64,000 nt of DNA from Alloacidobacterium sp035547425 (GTDB lineage: Bacteria; Acidobacteriota; Terriglobia; Terriglobales; Acidobacteriaceae). Positions within the stretch are counted from its first letter, which is position 1. Every line of letters begins with the position of its first letter. The notes below the pieces were generated by a model. It worked only from the letters and a program-made list of their open reading frames with translations, had not been told where the DNA came from and did no database searches. Both the position numbers and the translations under genes were made by a program. Below are positions 34,636 to 43,430 of this stretch, piece by piece. The stretch lies in the NCBI GenBank assembly GCA_035547425.1, contig DASZUU010000044.1:1-64000 (forward strand), in the 5' to 3' direction.

Positions 34636-34664
34636 TTCAGAGCGTGGGGAGAGGTTGCGATAAT
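34636..34664 (+). promoter_or_regulatory. Promoter of the leaderless MutS-like gene
   Basis: TTCAGA (34636-34641) and an extended -10 TGCGATAAT (hexamer 34659-34664) with 17-base spacing. Exactly 6 bases follow before the GTG at 34671. Confidence 0.5.
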
Positions 34665-34670
34665 GGATGA

Positions 34671-36461
34671 GTGGCTCAGATAAGTGCTAAAGAAGAATAT
34701 GCTTCGCGGCTTGCATCTCTCTCCCGGGACGAGGCACATCTACAGCGGATAGATCGCGCTTTTGCCGGCGCGAAACTGCTGACCGGATTAGCGACATTGA
34801 TTGCGATTGTGTGGCTGGCGAAATGTCATTCGGCTCAAATTGCATACGCGCTGCTGCCGATTGCAATTTTGATTGCGCTCTTCGCGTGGCACGAACGGAT
34901 TCTGCAACGAATCCGCTGCCATGCTCGACTGCGAGCATTTTATGAGTATGGCGCAGCTCGTTTGGAAGATCGATGGGCCGGTCATGGTCAAACAGGTGAG
35001 CAGTTCCTCGACCCGGAGCATCCTTATGCGCGCGATCTTGACCTTTTTGGCAAAGGAAGCTTATTTGAGCTGCTCTGCACGCTTCGCACGCGCGCGGGCG
35101 AAGCAACTCTGGCTGCGTGGCTGCTGCAACGCGCCGAAGTGAATGAGATTCGAGAGCGACAGCAGGCGGTGCGGGAGCTTGCTCCCGATCTGGATTTTCG
35201 CGAACAACTGGCGCTGGCGGGAGAAGATGTTCGTGTTGGTGTTCATCCAGAGCAACTGACGGCATGGAGCGAGTCGAACGTTCGATTGGAGCCGCGTGCG
35301 GCATTGCGCTTTGCTTTACCTGCGCTGGCAGCCTGCTGGGTACTGAGCCTTGCGGCATGGTTTATGTGGGATTGGGGGCTGGCGGCGTTCCTGATGAGCG
35401 CCTTGAATCTGGCTATCACTTATAAGTTGCATCCGCGAGTGCAACGGTCCATCGGTGAAATCGATGCGGCGTCGCATGACCTGAATTTGCTGGCTTCGAT
35501 TCTGAAAACGATTGAGAAAATGCAGTTCCAGTCGCCAAAATTAACGCGACTGCTTAACGAACTGCGTTCAGGAGAAACGTATGCTTCGCGCGCAATTCAT
35601 CAGCTGAGCAAGCGTGTGACGTGGCTGGATGCGCATGAAAACTGGTTCGTGAAGCTGCTGGATCTTTTTGTGTTTTGGAGCCCGCAATGGGTAATGGCGA
35701 TTGAACGATGGCGCGCCGTGCATGGGGCGGATGTACGCCGCTGGATAACGGTAACGGGAGAAATCGAGGCATTGACTGCATTGGCCTGCTATGCGCACGA
35801 GCACTCGGAAGATGTTTTTCCGGAATTCGTGGAGCACGGGCCTTACATGCATGCTGAAGAGATGTCACATCCGCTATTGCCGCGAAATCGTGCCGTACCA
35901 AACAATTTGAGACTCGATGAGCATTTGCAATTGCTGGTGGTGAGCGGACCGAATATGGCGGGCAAAAGCACATTTATTCGTTGCGTTGGGATCAATGTAG
36001 TGCTGGCGCAGGCGGGCGCTCCTGTCTGCGCGCGACAACTGAGTCTTTCGCCGCTGGCAATTGCGGCTTCCATCTGTATTCTCGATTCGTTACAGGGTGG
36101 GCTTTCGCGTTTTTATGCGGAAATATTGCGCTTGAAGACCATTGATGCCTTGAGCCAACAAAATGTGCCTGTACTTTTTCTTCTGGATGAACTGCTTTCG
36201 GGAACGAATTCACATGATCGTCGCGTCGGTACTGAATCCTTTGTGCATCATCTATTGGCGCGTGGCGCGATTGGGCTGATTACAACGCACGATCTCGCGT
36301 TGGCGAAGATTGCGGAAAGCATGCCTGGAATTGCGGCGAACTACCACTTTGCTGATCGGTTGGAAGATGGCAAATTGCGGTTTGATTACAAGCTTACGCC
36401 GGGCGTGGTACAGACAACGAATGCATTAAACCTGATGCGATCTATCGGGTTGGATGTTTAG
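34671..36461 (+). CDS. Membrane-anchored MutS-like ATPase
   Basis: A 596-residue protein with a MutS ATPase domain at the C-terminus but no mismatch-recognition domain. Four hydrophobic segments are seen: about 36-50, 57-72, 211-231 and 235-250. Then come MutS core helices and the ATPase: P-loop SGPNMAGKST (about 425-434), LDELLSGTNS (Walker B, 505-514) and ITTHDLAL. It is likely an inner-membrane protein with a cytoplasmic ATPase; its role is unknown and not standard mismatch repair. GTG start: a TGA lies immediately upstream in frame and a -10 box sits 6 bases before. It is 67 bases after the cysteine desulfurase and convergent with queG. Confidence 0.85.
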   Translation: MAQISAKEEYASRLASLSRDEAHLQRIDRAFAGAKLLTGLATLIAIVWLAKCHSAQIAYALLPIAILIALFAWHERILQRIRCHARLRAFYEYGAARLEDRWAGHGQTGEQFLDPEHPYARDLDLFGKGSLFELLCTLRTRAGEATLAAWLLQRAEVNEIRERQQAVRELAPDLDFREQLALAGEDVRVGVHPEQLTAWSESNVRLEPRAALRFALPALAACWVLSLAAWFMWDWGLAAFLMSALNLAITYKLHPRVQRSIGEIDAASHDLNLLASILKTIEKMQFQSPKLTRLLNELRSGETYASRAIHQLSKRVTWLDAHENWFVKLLDLFVFWSPQWVMAIERWRAVHGADVRRWITVTGEIEALTALACYAHEHSEDVFPEFVEHGPYMHAEEMSHPLLPRNRAVPNNLRLDEHLQLLVVSGPNMAGKSTFIRCVGINVVLAQAGAPVCARQLSLSPLAIAASICILDSLQGGLSRFYAEILRLKTIDALSQQNVPVLFLLDELLSGTNSHDRRVGTESFVHHLLARGAIGLITTHDLALAKIAESMPGIAANYHFADRLEDGKLRFDYKLTPGVVQTTNALNLMRSIGLDV

Positions 36462-36475
36462 AGGCAGGGCAATCG

Positions 36476-37597
36476 CTAAAATTTTAGAGAATTCCTGATT
36501 TGACGGATAGCCCAGTTGGCAGTTTCCTCTAGTACCGGATCTTCGCTTTCCTGCGACCATTCTTCCAATTTTGACAGGAACTGCTGCCGGCCACTGTTGC
36601 CCATGGCGATGGCGATGTTGCGACGCAGGCCTTCGAATTTTGCTCGCTTGATGGGGGATCCGAAGAAAAGCTTGCCGAATTGTTCCTGGTCCAGTTCTGC
36701 GAGCCAATCGAGTGCGGGATTGACGAGTTCAGTACGCGACTGCAAGTCAGGATCGGCAGTTATAGGCGATTTGCGATTCCAGGGACAAACATCCTGGCAG
36801 ATATCGCAGCCGAAAATTTGACGGCCCATCGCACTGCGTAATTCTTCTTGAATCGTTCCACGCTTTTCAATAGTGAGATATGAGATGCAGAGGCTGGCAT
36901 CCATCTGACGCGGGCCGGTGAGAGCGCCTGTGGGGCAAGCGTCGATGCAGCGCGTACAGCTGCCGCAACGATCTGCGGACAGAGCGGCGCGTTGATCTTT
37001 CGGGAGTTCAAGCGAAGTAAGGATGACGCCGAGAAAGAACCACGAGCCTAATTTTTGATTCAGGATGCAGGTATTTTTTCCGGTCCATCCAATGCCGGCG
37101 TAGCGTGCATAGAGACGCTCGACAAGCGGGCCGGTATCGACATAACACTTCGATTCAAAGGGGCCGAGCTCGTCCTTTAATGCGGATTCCAGGCGTTCCA
37201 GACGCTTCAAGATCACTTTGTGATAGTCGGAAGGGGAAAGACCATCGGCGCCGGGCTGGCCGGTCCATGCATAGCGCGCAATCCAGCCGGAATTTTCCGG
37301 AGCCGGATCGATGGAGCGGGGCTGCGCTGTGTTGTAATTTGTAACGCATACGATTACAGACCGCACCCACGGGACGGCGATGCGCAGCGATGAGCGGACA
37401 AATTCGCCTGCATCGTTCCGGCGCTTAAGATACTCCATCTCTCCGGCATTTCCCTGCTCGATCCATGCAGCGAAATTTTCGCGGTCCATGCGGTCCTCTG
37501 CTGAACCGGGCTCGGGCACAGCGGCTATGCCTGCCGCAGCGAAGCCCATGTCGACGGCGTGCCTTGCGATGATGGATTGGAGTGGCGCTTGCGGCAT
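36476..37597 (-). CDS. queG: Epoxyqueuosine reductase QueG
   Basis: Cobalamin- and [4Fe-4S]-dependent enzyme that reduces epoxyqueuosine to queuosine in tRNA, 373 residues. After the cobalamin-binding N-terminal domain (YHKVILKRLERLE, GPLVERLYARYAGIGWTGKNTCIL) come two ferredoxin-like clusters, CGSCTRCIDACPTGAL and FGCDICQDVCPWN, and a HEAT-like C-terminal repeat (LRRNIAIAMGNSG). All cluster cysteines are present. queF, an earlier enzyme of the same pathway, lies at 52248. Confidence 0.95.
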   Translation of the reverse strand: MPQAPLQSIIARHAVDMGFAAAGIAAVPEPGSAEDRMDRENFAAWIEQGNAGEMEYLKRRNDAGEFVRSSLRIAVPWVRSVIVCVTNYNTAQPRSIDPAPENSGWIARYAWTGQPGADGLSPSDYHKVILKRLERLESALKDELGPFESKCYVDTGPLVERLYARYAGIGWTGKNTCILNQKLGSWFFLGVILTSLELPKDQRAALSADRCGSCTRCIDACPTGALTGPRQMDASLCISYLTIEKRGTIQEELRSAMGRQIFGCDICQDVCPWNRKSPITADPDLQSRTELVNPALDWLAELDQEQFGKLFFGSPIKRAKFEGLRRNIAIAMGNSGRQQFLSKLEEWSQESEDPVLEETANWAIRQIRNSLKF

Positions 37598-37653
37598 ATG
37601 GTTCGCTACCTCTATGTTAGTAGACTGTTGCTTCGAGGAAAGTGAGATGACCG

Positions 37654-38952
37654 TTGGCTGCTGAAACCAGGGTGTCTTTGGATCGTATTCCGCGCCGGCG
37701 ATGGCGCATTGCTTTACTTCTCGGCCTTGGAGTTCTTGTCAATTATTTTGATCGCGTCAATCTTTCCGTTTCGCACAACGGGCTGCAGGCGACCTTCGGA
37801 ATTTCAGATATTACATTTGGGTATTTGCTTGGCGCCTATAACTGGACGTACGCACTCTGCCAGCTTCCGATTGGTGTAGTGCTGGATCGTTTCGGCGTAC
37901 GGCGGGTAGGGCGAATCAGCACATTTATCTGGAGCCTTGCTTCCTTTGCCGCGGCACTGACACCGACGATCAGCGGATTTTTTGGAGCGCGACTTCTGCT
38001 GGGTATAGGCGAAGCGCCGACCTTTCCTGCAAATGCGAAAGCGGTCGGGTATTGGTTTCCGCCCAAAGAGCGCAGCCTGGCGACAAGCATTTTTGATTCG
38101 ATGGCGAAGTTCTCTTCTGCCATTGGCGTTCCCCTGATTGGGATTTTGCTGCTGCATGTAGGCTGGCGGTTGAGCTTTGCGGCTACCGGGCTTATCAGCC
38201 TTCTATATTTTTTGCTGTTCTATTGGATTTATCGCGATCCGAAAGATGATGCGGGATTAAGCGACGAAGAAGATGACTATATTCGCGCCGACCTCACGCG
38301 CACGGATATCGGCGCGATTAAAGTGGAATACGCCTCGCTCGGCTACCTTCTGCGACGCCGCAAGGTAATTGGTCTGGCGCTGGGCTTCGGCTCGTATAAC
38401 TACGTTTTTTATCTGCTGCTGACCTGGCTGCCGGTCTATCTTTCAAGAACGCTTCATATCGATCTTCTGCATTCGTTTCTTTATACCGGCGTGCCATGGC
38501 TCATTGCTACGATCACAGACCTGGTGGCCGGCGGATGGCTGGTGGATGCGCTGATCCAGCGCGGCTGGAGTGCGAACCTTGTGCGCCGCGTTGTTTTAAT
38601 TGGGGGCACGGCGCTGGGGCTGGGAATTCTGGGCGGAGCCGATGCGCATACTCCGGCGCAGGCGCTTTTCTGGATCAGCGTTTCCATTGGTGGACTGGCG
38701 GCTGCGGCTCCAGTGGGATGGTCGCTGCCTTCGCTCATTGCGCCGAGCGGCAGCGTGGGAACACTGGGCGGAATTCTGAACTTCTCCAACCAGGTTTCCG
38801 GTATCGCAGCGCCGATTGTCACAGGTTATCTGGTAACCGCGAAGCATTCTTTTGGACTTGCGTTTGGGGTGGCTGCAATCTATCTCGCGGTTGGGATTGC
38901 TGCCTATGTTTTTCTGCTGGGAGATATTGAGCGGATTGCGGGAGAGCATTAA
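37654..38952 (+). CDS. MFS transporter, anion:cation symporter type
   Basis: Twelve-helix inner-membrane transporter of 432 residues. The beginning (LLLGLGVLVNYFDRVNLSVS) and the loop VVLDRFGVRRVGRIS are typical of the ACS family (hexuronate, glucarate, galactonate or phthalate symporters), as is the GEAPTFPANAKAVGYWFPPKERS motif in helices 4-5. Substrate is unknown; the dehydrogenases encoded opposite it (SDR and zinc type, of sugar-acid character) hint at a sugar acid. A TTG start seems likely since no ATG is near; a weak GAGGAAAGTGAG lies upstream. Confidence 0.85.
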   Translation: MAAETRVSLDRIPRRRWRIALLLGLGVLVNYFDRVNLSVSHNGLQATFGISDITFGYLLGAYNWTYALCQLPIGVVLDRFGVRRVGRISTFIWSLASFAAALTPTISGFFGARLLLGIGEAPTFPANAKAVGYWFPPKERSLATSIFDSMAKFSSAIGVPLIGILLLHVGWRLSFAATGLISLLYFLLFYWIYRDPKDDAGLSDEEDDYIRADLTRTDIGAIKVEYASLGYLLRRRKVIGLALGFGSYNYVFYLLLTWLPVYLSRTLHIDLLHSFLYTGVPWLIATITDLVAGGWLVDALIQRGWSANLVRRVVLIGGTALGLGILGGADAHTPAQALFWISVSIGGLAAAAPVGWSLPSLIAPSGSVGTLGGILNFSNQVSGIAAPIVTGYLVTAKHSFGLAFGVAAIYLAVGIAAYVFLLGDIERIAGEH

Positions 38953-38963
38953 TCGGGTTATCG

Positions 38964-39003
38964 TCCTGAGCGAAGAAACACGGGATCTTTGCTTCGCTCA
39001 GGA
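38964..39003. repeat. Inverted repeat between convergent genes
   Basis: A perfect 12-bp inverted repeat, TCCTGAGCGAAG (38964-38975) with CTTCGCTCAGGA (38992-39003), around a 16-base loop. The core CCTGAGCGAAG resembles an intergenic repeat common in acidobacterial genomes, as far as I recall. It lies between the MFS and MBL genes, where it can end transcription from both sides. Confidence 0.65.
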
Positions 39004-39020
39004 GGACAACTTAATTCTTA

Positions 39021-40058
39021 CTAGTGCGCTCTGTATGTCTTTGTCTGACCGTTGCGCGTATTTAGCACCGAGAATTGGCCGTCAGGAGATGCCGTCAATT
39101 CAATGTCATGGCCGGTATCTGCGCCTTTCAGATTGGCAATGTACTGTTCAGCCGTATTATCTGTGCTTCCTTCGGCGGAATAATGCAACTGCCAGGAAGT
39201 CTCGAGTCCGGGATCATTCTTCAAATTGACGAGGGTAGGTTTCGAGCCCCCTTTGGTTTCGCTGTTGCCCATGATGGCGACTTGCGGATGAATGGCATCG
39301 ATCAGCGCTGGGCTGGAGCTTTGATACCAGCCGTGATGCGAAACAACGAGGATGTTGACGTGTCCCAGATGATTGATCGGGCACATCATCTGCATTTCCT
39401 TGTCCCATGTGAGATCGCCAAGGTCGAGAATACGCAGCTTGCCGAAGGTGATTAACACGCCGAGCGAATGCGAGTTTTCTGTCTGATCAGCTTTGCGCAC
39501 TTCGGAGACTTTGCAGTATTGATTTTGCTCGCCTCCTCCGGGGAGATTGTGATTGAGAAGGTTGCCATCGGAGCTGACAACCTGCACCTTCATTCCTTTG
39601 ATCGGCAAGATGTCATCGACTGCAGGAGTGAGATGCTTGTATTTTCCCGTGGCCAGTAATTTCTGGTAAGCCTCAAAGCCATCCACTGTGGGCTTGTCAT
39701 TCAGCTCGCTGTTGGGGCCATGGTCGATGAAAGTGCCGATGGGAATGCGAGCGGCAAGCTGCGGCGCTCCGCCGACGTGATCGGTGTGAAAATGGGTGAA
39801 CAGCACGTAGTCAATTTTGCTGATGCCCGCCTTCTTTGCTGCTGCGACAATGCGGTCGGCGTCGCGGCCGTTGTTGTCGGGCCAGCCGGTATCGATCAGG
39901 AGCGATTCGCCTGCCGGGGTGACGAAGAGCGTGGACTGTCCGCCTTCCACATCGATAAAGTAAACACGCAATTTCCCATTGCTTTGCGCCATCCCTGCAG
40001 CGCACATGGAGGCCATGAGGCCGCAGGTCATGATCCAGTTTTTTACTTTGCCCATCAT
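39021..40058 (-). CDS. Exported metallo-beta-lactamase-fold hydrolase
   Basis: A 345-residue protein with a signal peptide (about 1-24, ending AAGMAQ) and an MBL fold similar to the nuclease-like part of ComEC. The metal site HFHTDHVGG occupies about residues 89-97; further ligands are in the region LDLGDLTWD and VVSHHGWYQSSSP. Probably a secreted hydrolase of a phosphoester or lactone. The ATG overlaps the SDR stop (ATGA), so it is the last gene of the overlapping anmK-SBP-ADH-SDR group. Confidence 0.85.
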   Translation of the reverse strand: MMGKVKNWIMTCGLMASMCAAGMAQSNGKLRVYFIDVEGGQSTLFVTPAGESLLIDTGWPDNNGRDADRIVAAAKKAGISKIDYVLFTHFHTDHVGGAPQLAARIPIGTFIDHGPNSELNDKPTVDGFEAYQKLLATGKYKHLTPAVDDILPIKGMKVQVVSSDGNLLNHNLPGGGEQNQYCKVSEVRKADQTENSHSLGVLITFGKLRILDLGDLTWDKEMQMMCPINHLGHVNILVVSHHGWYQSSSPALIDAIHPQVAIMGNSETKGGSKPTLVNLKNDPGLETSWQLHYSAEGSTDNTAEQYIANLKGADTGHDIELTASPDGQFSVLNTRNGQTKTYRAH

Positions 40059-40849
40059 TGCTCCTTCTTTGCCACAGTGGCGCGTGTTGCGCCGGTAGAG
40101 ATGCCGCCATCGACAAGCAGAGTCTGTCCGGTGACATATCGGCTTGCTTCCGAGGCGAGAAAAATAACGGCTCCGTCGAGGTCGTTTGGCTGGCCGGGTC
40201 TCTTAAGCGGAATGCGATCAATGAGGTACTCAACCCATTCCTTGTTCTCATAGAGAACCTGATTCTGCGCGGTTTTAAACCAGCCGGGCGCAAGACAATT
40301 AACGGTGATGCCGTAATGTCCCCAATCGTCGGCAAGGCTCATGGTGAGTTGCTTGATGCCGCCACGGCTTGCTGTGTATGGGCCGAGCCCGGCATAGCCT
40401 GCAACGCTGGTGACCGAGCCAATATTAATAATGCGGCCGTAGCGATGATGGACCATGCCTCGCGCGATAGCCTGCGCCACAAAGAAGCTGCCGCGCAGAT
40501 TGGTGTCGAGGACGAGGTTCCAGTCCTCCCACGTGACATCGAGCGCAGGCTTGCGCACATTGCAGCCTGCATTGTTGACGAGGATGTGAATCTGGCCGAA
40601 GGCTGCGTAGGCTTCGGCGGCCATCTGCTCGATGCTTTTCTGATCGCGCACATCGAGCTCGAGCGAGACGACGCGGCGTCCCATTGCTTTGATTTCCGAT
40701 TCAAAGGCTTCAAGCGTTCCGCGTTTACGGCTAGTGAGAATAAGGTCTGCTCCGGCTTCTGCCAATGCACGCGCAAAATATTGGCCGAGGCCACGGCTGG
40801 TTCCGGTAACGAGCGCTACCTGTCCGCTGAGATCAAATAGTTTGCTCAC
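40055..40849 (-). CDS. Short-chain dehydrogenase with altered catalytic motif
   Basis: A 264-residue SDR near gluconate 5-dehydrogenase or 3-ketoacyl reductases. The nucleotide motif TGTSRGLG is at about 15-22, NNAGCN at about 90, and the catalytic Ser is in IGSVTSVAG. The usual YxxxK reads YTASR, with Arg (codon CGT) in place of the catalytic Lys. The rest of the fold looks intact. It overlaps both neighbours by ATGA, so it is co-translated with the zinc dehydrogenase upstream and the MBL protein downstream. Probably acts on a sugar or sugar acid. Confidence 0.87.
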   Translation of the reverse strand: MSKLFDLSGQVALVTGTSRGLGQYFARALAEAGADLILTSRKRGTLEAFESEIKAMGRRVVSLELDVRDQKSIEQMAAEAYAAFGQIHILVNNAGCNVRKPALDVTWEDWNLVLDTNLRGSFFVAQAIARGMVHHRYGRIINIGSVTSVAGYAGLGPYTASRGGIKQLTMSLADDWGHYGITVNCLAPGWFKTAQNQVLYENKEWVEYLIDRIPLKRPGQPNDLDGAVIFLASEASRYVTGQTLLVDGGISTGATRATVAKKEQ

Positions 40850-41892
40850 TGCGCAATCTCCGAAGGAGAGAGGACGATCTTCATCAGGTTCGGCTCATGC
40901 GCGTACAGTCGTTCAAACCATCGCGGGCCTTCTTCCAGCGGAGCGACTGCAGTGATCAGCGGCTTGACGCGAATCTTTCCGCTGGTCATCAACTCGATGG
41001 CCTGCGGGTATTCGCCGGACGAAGCGGCTGTGCCCTGCAAACGGATCTGGCGCGTAACGACTTTTTGCAACGGCAGTGTGACTTCGGGCGATATGTTGCC
41101 GATGAGTGTTACTGTTCCGCCTTTGCGCACACTGTCGATGGAAGCGGAAACGGTTTCATTTCTACCGACTGCTTCGAGCGCTACATCGACGCCTTTTCCA
41201 GCAGTCAACCGTATGACTTCAGCAGCAAGTGCAGGGCCGGAAAGCGCCAGCGTTTCATCTGCGCCCATATCTTTTGCCAGCTTTAAGCGAGTTGGGTCGA
41301 TATCGGCGACCAAGACGCGCGATGCACCTGCTGCGCGTGCAGCCTGCAGCGTGAGCAGGCCGATCATGCCCGCTCCGAGAACGAGCGCTGTTTCGCCGTC
41401 TTTCAATTCCGACACGTTCACGGCATGCAGGGCAACGGAAACGGCTTCGAGCATGGCTGCTTCAGGAAAGGAGAGCGTGTCGGGAAGGCGATACAAAATG
41501 CGCTGAGGCACGACAACATATTCGGCGAAGGCGCCGGCGCGGCGATAGTCGCCGCAGGAGACGCCGACGACCTGGCGGTTATCGCACAGGTTTACCTGGC
41601 CGCTGAGGCAGAAATCGCATTTGCCGCAGTACACGGTCGAGTCGAAGGTAACACGGTCGCCAGTACGAAAATCGGTGACAGCGGAACCGGTTTCCGCGAT
41701 CACGCCTGCAGCCTCATGCCCCATGACAATGGGAGGGATGCGACGTCCTGAAGTGCCGTCATAACCATGTACGTCGCTGCCGCAAATACCACAGGCGGAA
41801 ACATGTACCAATACTTCTTCCGGGCCGGGCACGGGGCGCGCAAGGTCGGCGACTTCGAGTTTTTTGTATTCGGAAAGTAAAAGAGCTTTCAT
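40846..41892 (-). CDS. Zinc-dependent medium-chain alcohol dehydrogenase
   Basis: A 348-residue NAD(P)-linked zinc dehydrogenase of the sorbitol/threonine dehydrogenase type. Catalytic zinc: Cys in SACGICGSDVHGYDG (about 33-47) and GHEAAG. Structural zinc: four cysteines in CGKCDFCLSGQVNLC. Rossmann motif ALVLGAGMIGLL. Likely oxidises a polyol or sugar. AAAGGAT precedes the ATG. It overlaps the SDR by four bases and lies 11 bases after the peptide-binding lipoprotein. Confidence 0.87.
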   Translation of the reverse strand: MKALLLSEYKKLEVADLARPVPGPEEVLVHVSACGICGSDVHGYDGTSGRRIPPIVMGHEAAGVIAETGSAVTDFRTGDRVTFDSTVYCGKCDFCLSGQVNLCDNRQVVGVSCGDYRRAGAFAEYVVVPQRILYRLPDTLSFPEAAMLEAVSVALHAVNVSELKDGETALVLGAGMIGLLTLQAARAAGASRVLVADIDPTRLKLAKDMGADETLALSGPALAAEVIRLTAGKGVDVALEAVGRNETVSASIDSVRKGGTVTLIGNISPEVTLPLQKVVTRQIRLQGTAASSGEYPQAIELMTSGKIRVKPLITAVAPLEEGPRWFERLYAHEPNLMKIVLSPSEIAQ

Positions 41893-41903
41893 GCGTATCC
41901 TTT

Positions 41904-43430
41904 TTATTCCTTCAGCGTGGCATCACGCAAAAAATCATAATTGCCGGAGGGTGAAAGGTGTAGATTCTGGAGCCTTCGACTGTGCACCAGCACCGTGTCG
42001 AGATACCAGAGGTTGATGACAGGCATCTCGTCCGCGAGAATCTTTTGCACTTCGTCGTAGGCGGCTTTCTGGGTTGGCCGGTCATCCGCTGAGGCGGCTT
42101 GCTTAAGAAGTTGATCCACACGGGTATTCGCATAGAAGCCGCGATTGGCCCCATGCGGCGGGAAGCTCTCAGTAGAAAACTGATAGCGGAAGATATCCGG
42201 AGCTTCGTTGCCGCCGATCCATCGCGAAGGCGCAATCTGAAAAACGCCGCGGCTGATATCGGCATAAAAGGTGGCGAACTCGTAGCTGCGCAGGTCAAGC
42301 GCAATGCCGACGGCAGCAAGCTGCTGCTGTACAATCACCGCCAGCAGGCGTGAGCCTTCATCGGTTGAGGTCTTCATTCCTAGATGAAAACGGAAGCCAT
42401 CGGCTTTTCGCGAATATCCGGCGCGGTCGAGTAAAGCATTGGCAGCTGCGGGATTGTAATCGTGATGCGGCACATTTCCATTCCACGCCCAATGCTCCGG
42501 GGGCAAGACGCTTTCGGCAAGACGAGCCTGATCGCGGAAGAGCGAATGAATGATCAGCCGGCGGTTGATGGCCAGAGCAATGGCGTTGCGCACACGCGCA
42601 TCATGCAGAACGGGGTCGCGCGTGTTGAATGTCAGATAGACAAGCGTTGTGCCGGGGCCGGAGTCGATCTGCAGATTGCGTTCGTTGCGCATGGCGTAGA
42701 CGGTATCAGCGGGCAAGGCATTGATGGCAGCGTCAGCGGAGCCTTTCTGCAACTCCAGTGCGCGCGTGGTGGCATCCGGCGCGACGGCAAAGCGAATATT
42801 TTGAATATTCGGTAGAGGTTGCCAGCAATGATCGGCGCGGCGCAGCACTACATCCTTATCCTGTTCCTGGCTAACGAATGCGAACGGGCCGCTGCCGATG
42901 GGATGCTTCCAGAAATCACGCCCGCTGCCTGCCGGCACAACGCCAAAGCCGCCGTCGCTGAGGTTCCACAGCAAAGCAGGATCGGTCTTTTTGAGGTGAA
43001 CAATGAGGGTCTGCGCATCGGGTGCGTCGATGTGGTCGATCGTTTGATACGCGTTCGCTTTTACGCTGATGATTTTGCCTTGCGTAATGGAGTCGAGCGT
43101 GTACTTTACATCGGCAGAGGTGAGCGGGCGCCCATCCTGAAAATGCACATCGCTGCGCAGGTGGAAAACGTACGTCAGCGCATCGGGAGTATCCCATCGC
43201 ACAGCCAGCCACGGCTGCAAATTGAAATGCTCATCCCTGCGAACAAGCGAATCGAAAATTAGCGAATCGATGCGCTCGGATTGCGCGTCAACGCCGATGC
43301 GCGGATCGAGGTTAGTGGGACTGCTCTCGATGAGCACCGTGACCGTTCCGCTGGTCGATTGCTCGTGCTTGCATCCTGAAAAAAAGCAACTGAGACTTAG
43401 CAGCAGACAATACGTGAAATGCTTACACAT
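41904..43430 (-). CDS. Peptide-type ABC substrate-binding lipoprotein
   Basis: Family 5 solute-binding protein (oligopeptide/dipeptide/murein peptide type), about 508 residues. A lipoprotein signal begins MCKHFTYCLLLSLSCFFSGC, with the lipid Cys at residue 20. The SBP_bac_5 core shows SLIFDSLVRRDEHFNLQPWLAVRW and HLRSDVHFQDGRPLTSADV, characteristic of DppA/OppA. I chose the ATG at 43430 since it places the lipobox correctly; the longer frame would put 18 residues before it. It overlaps the end of anmK by eight bases. No permease or ATPase genes are adjacent. With anmK, uptake of murein peptides is plausible. Confidence 0.85.
   Translation of the reverse strand: MCKHFTYCLLLSLSCFFSGCKHEQSTSGTVTVLIESSPTNLDPRIGVDAQSERIDSLIFDSLVRRDEHFNLQPWLAVRWDTPDALTYVFHLRSDVHFQDGRPLTSADVKYTLDSITQGKIISVKANAYQTIDHIDAPDAQTLIVHLKKTDPALLWNLSDGGFGVVPAGSGRDFWKHPIGSGPFAFVSQEQDKDVVLRRADHCWQPLPNIQNIRFAVAPDATTRALELQKGSADAAINALPADTVYAMRNERNLQIDSGPGTTLVYLTFNTRDPVLHDARVRNAIALAINRRLIIHSLFRDQARLAESVLPPEHWAWNGNVPHHDYNPAAANALLDRAGYSRKADGFRFHLGMKTSTDEGSRLLAVIVQQQLAAVGIALDLRSYEFATFYADISRGVFQIAPSRWIGGNEAPDIFRYQFSTESFPPHGANRGFYANTRVDQLLKQAASADDRPTQKAAYDEVQKILADEMPVINLWYLDTVLVHSRRLQNLHLSPSGNYDFLRDATLKE

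Noticed and set aside
40058..40840. 260-codon open frame opposite the SDR gene
   Set aside because: Shadow frame; SDR motifs and ATGA overlaps support the minus strand.
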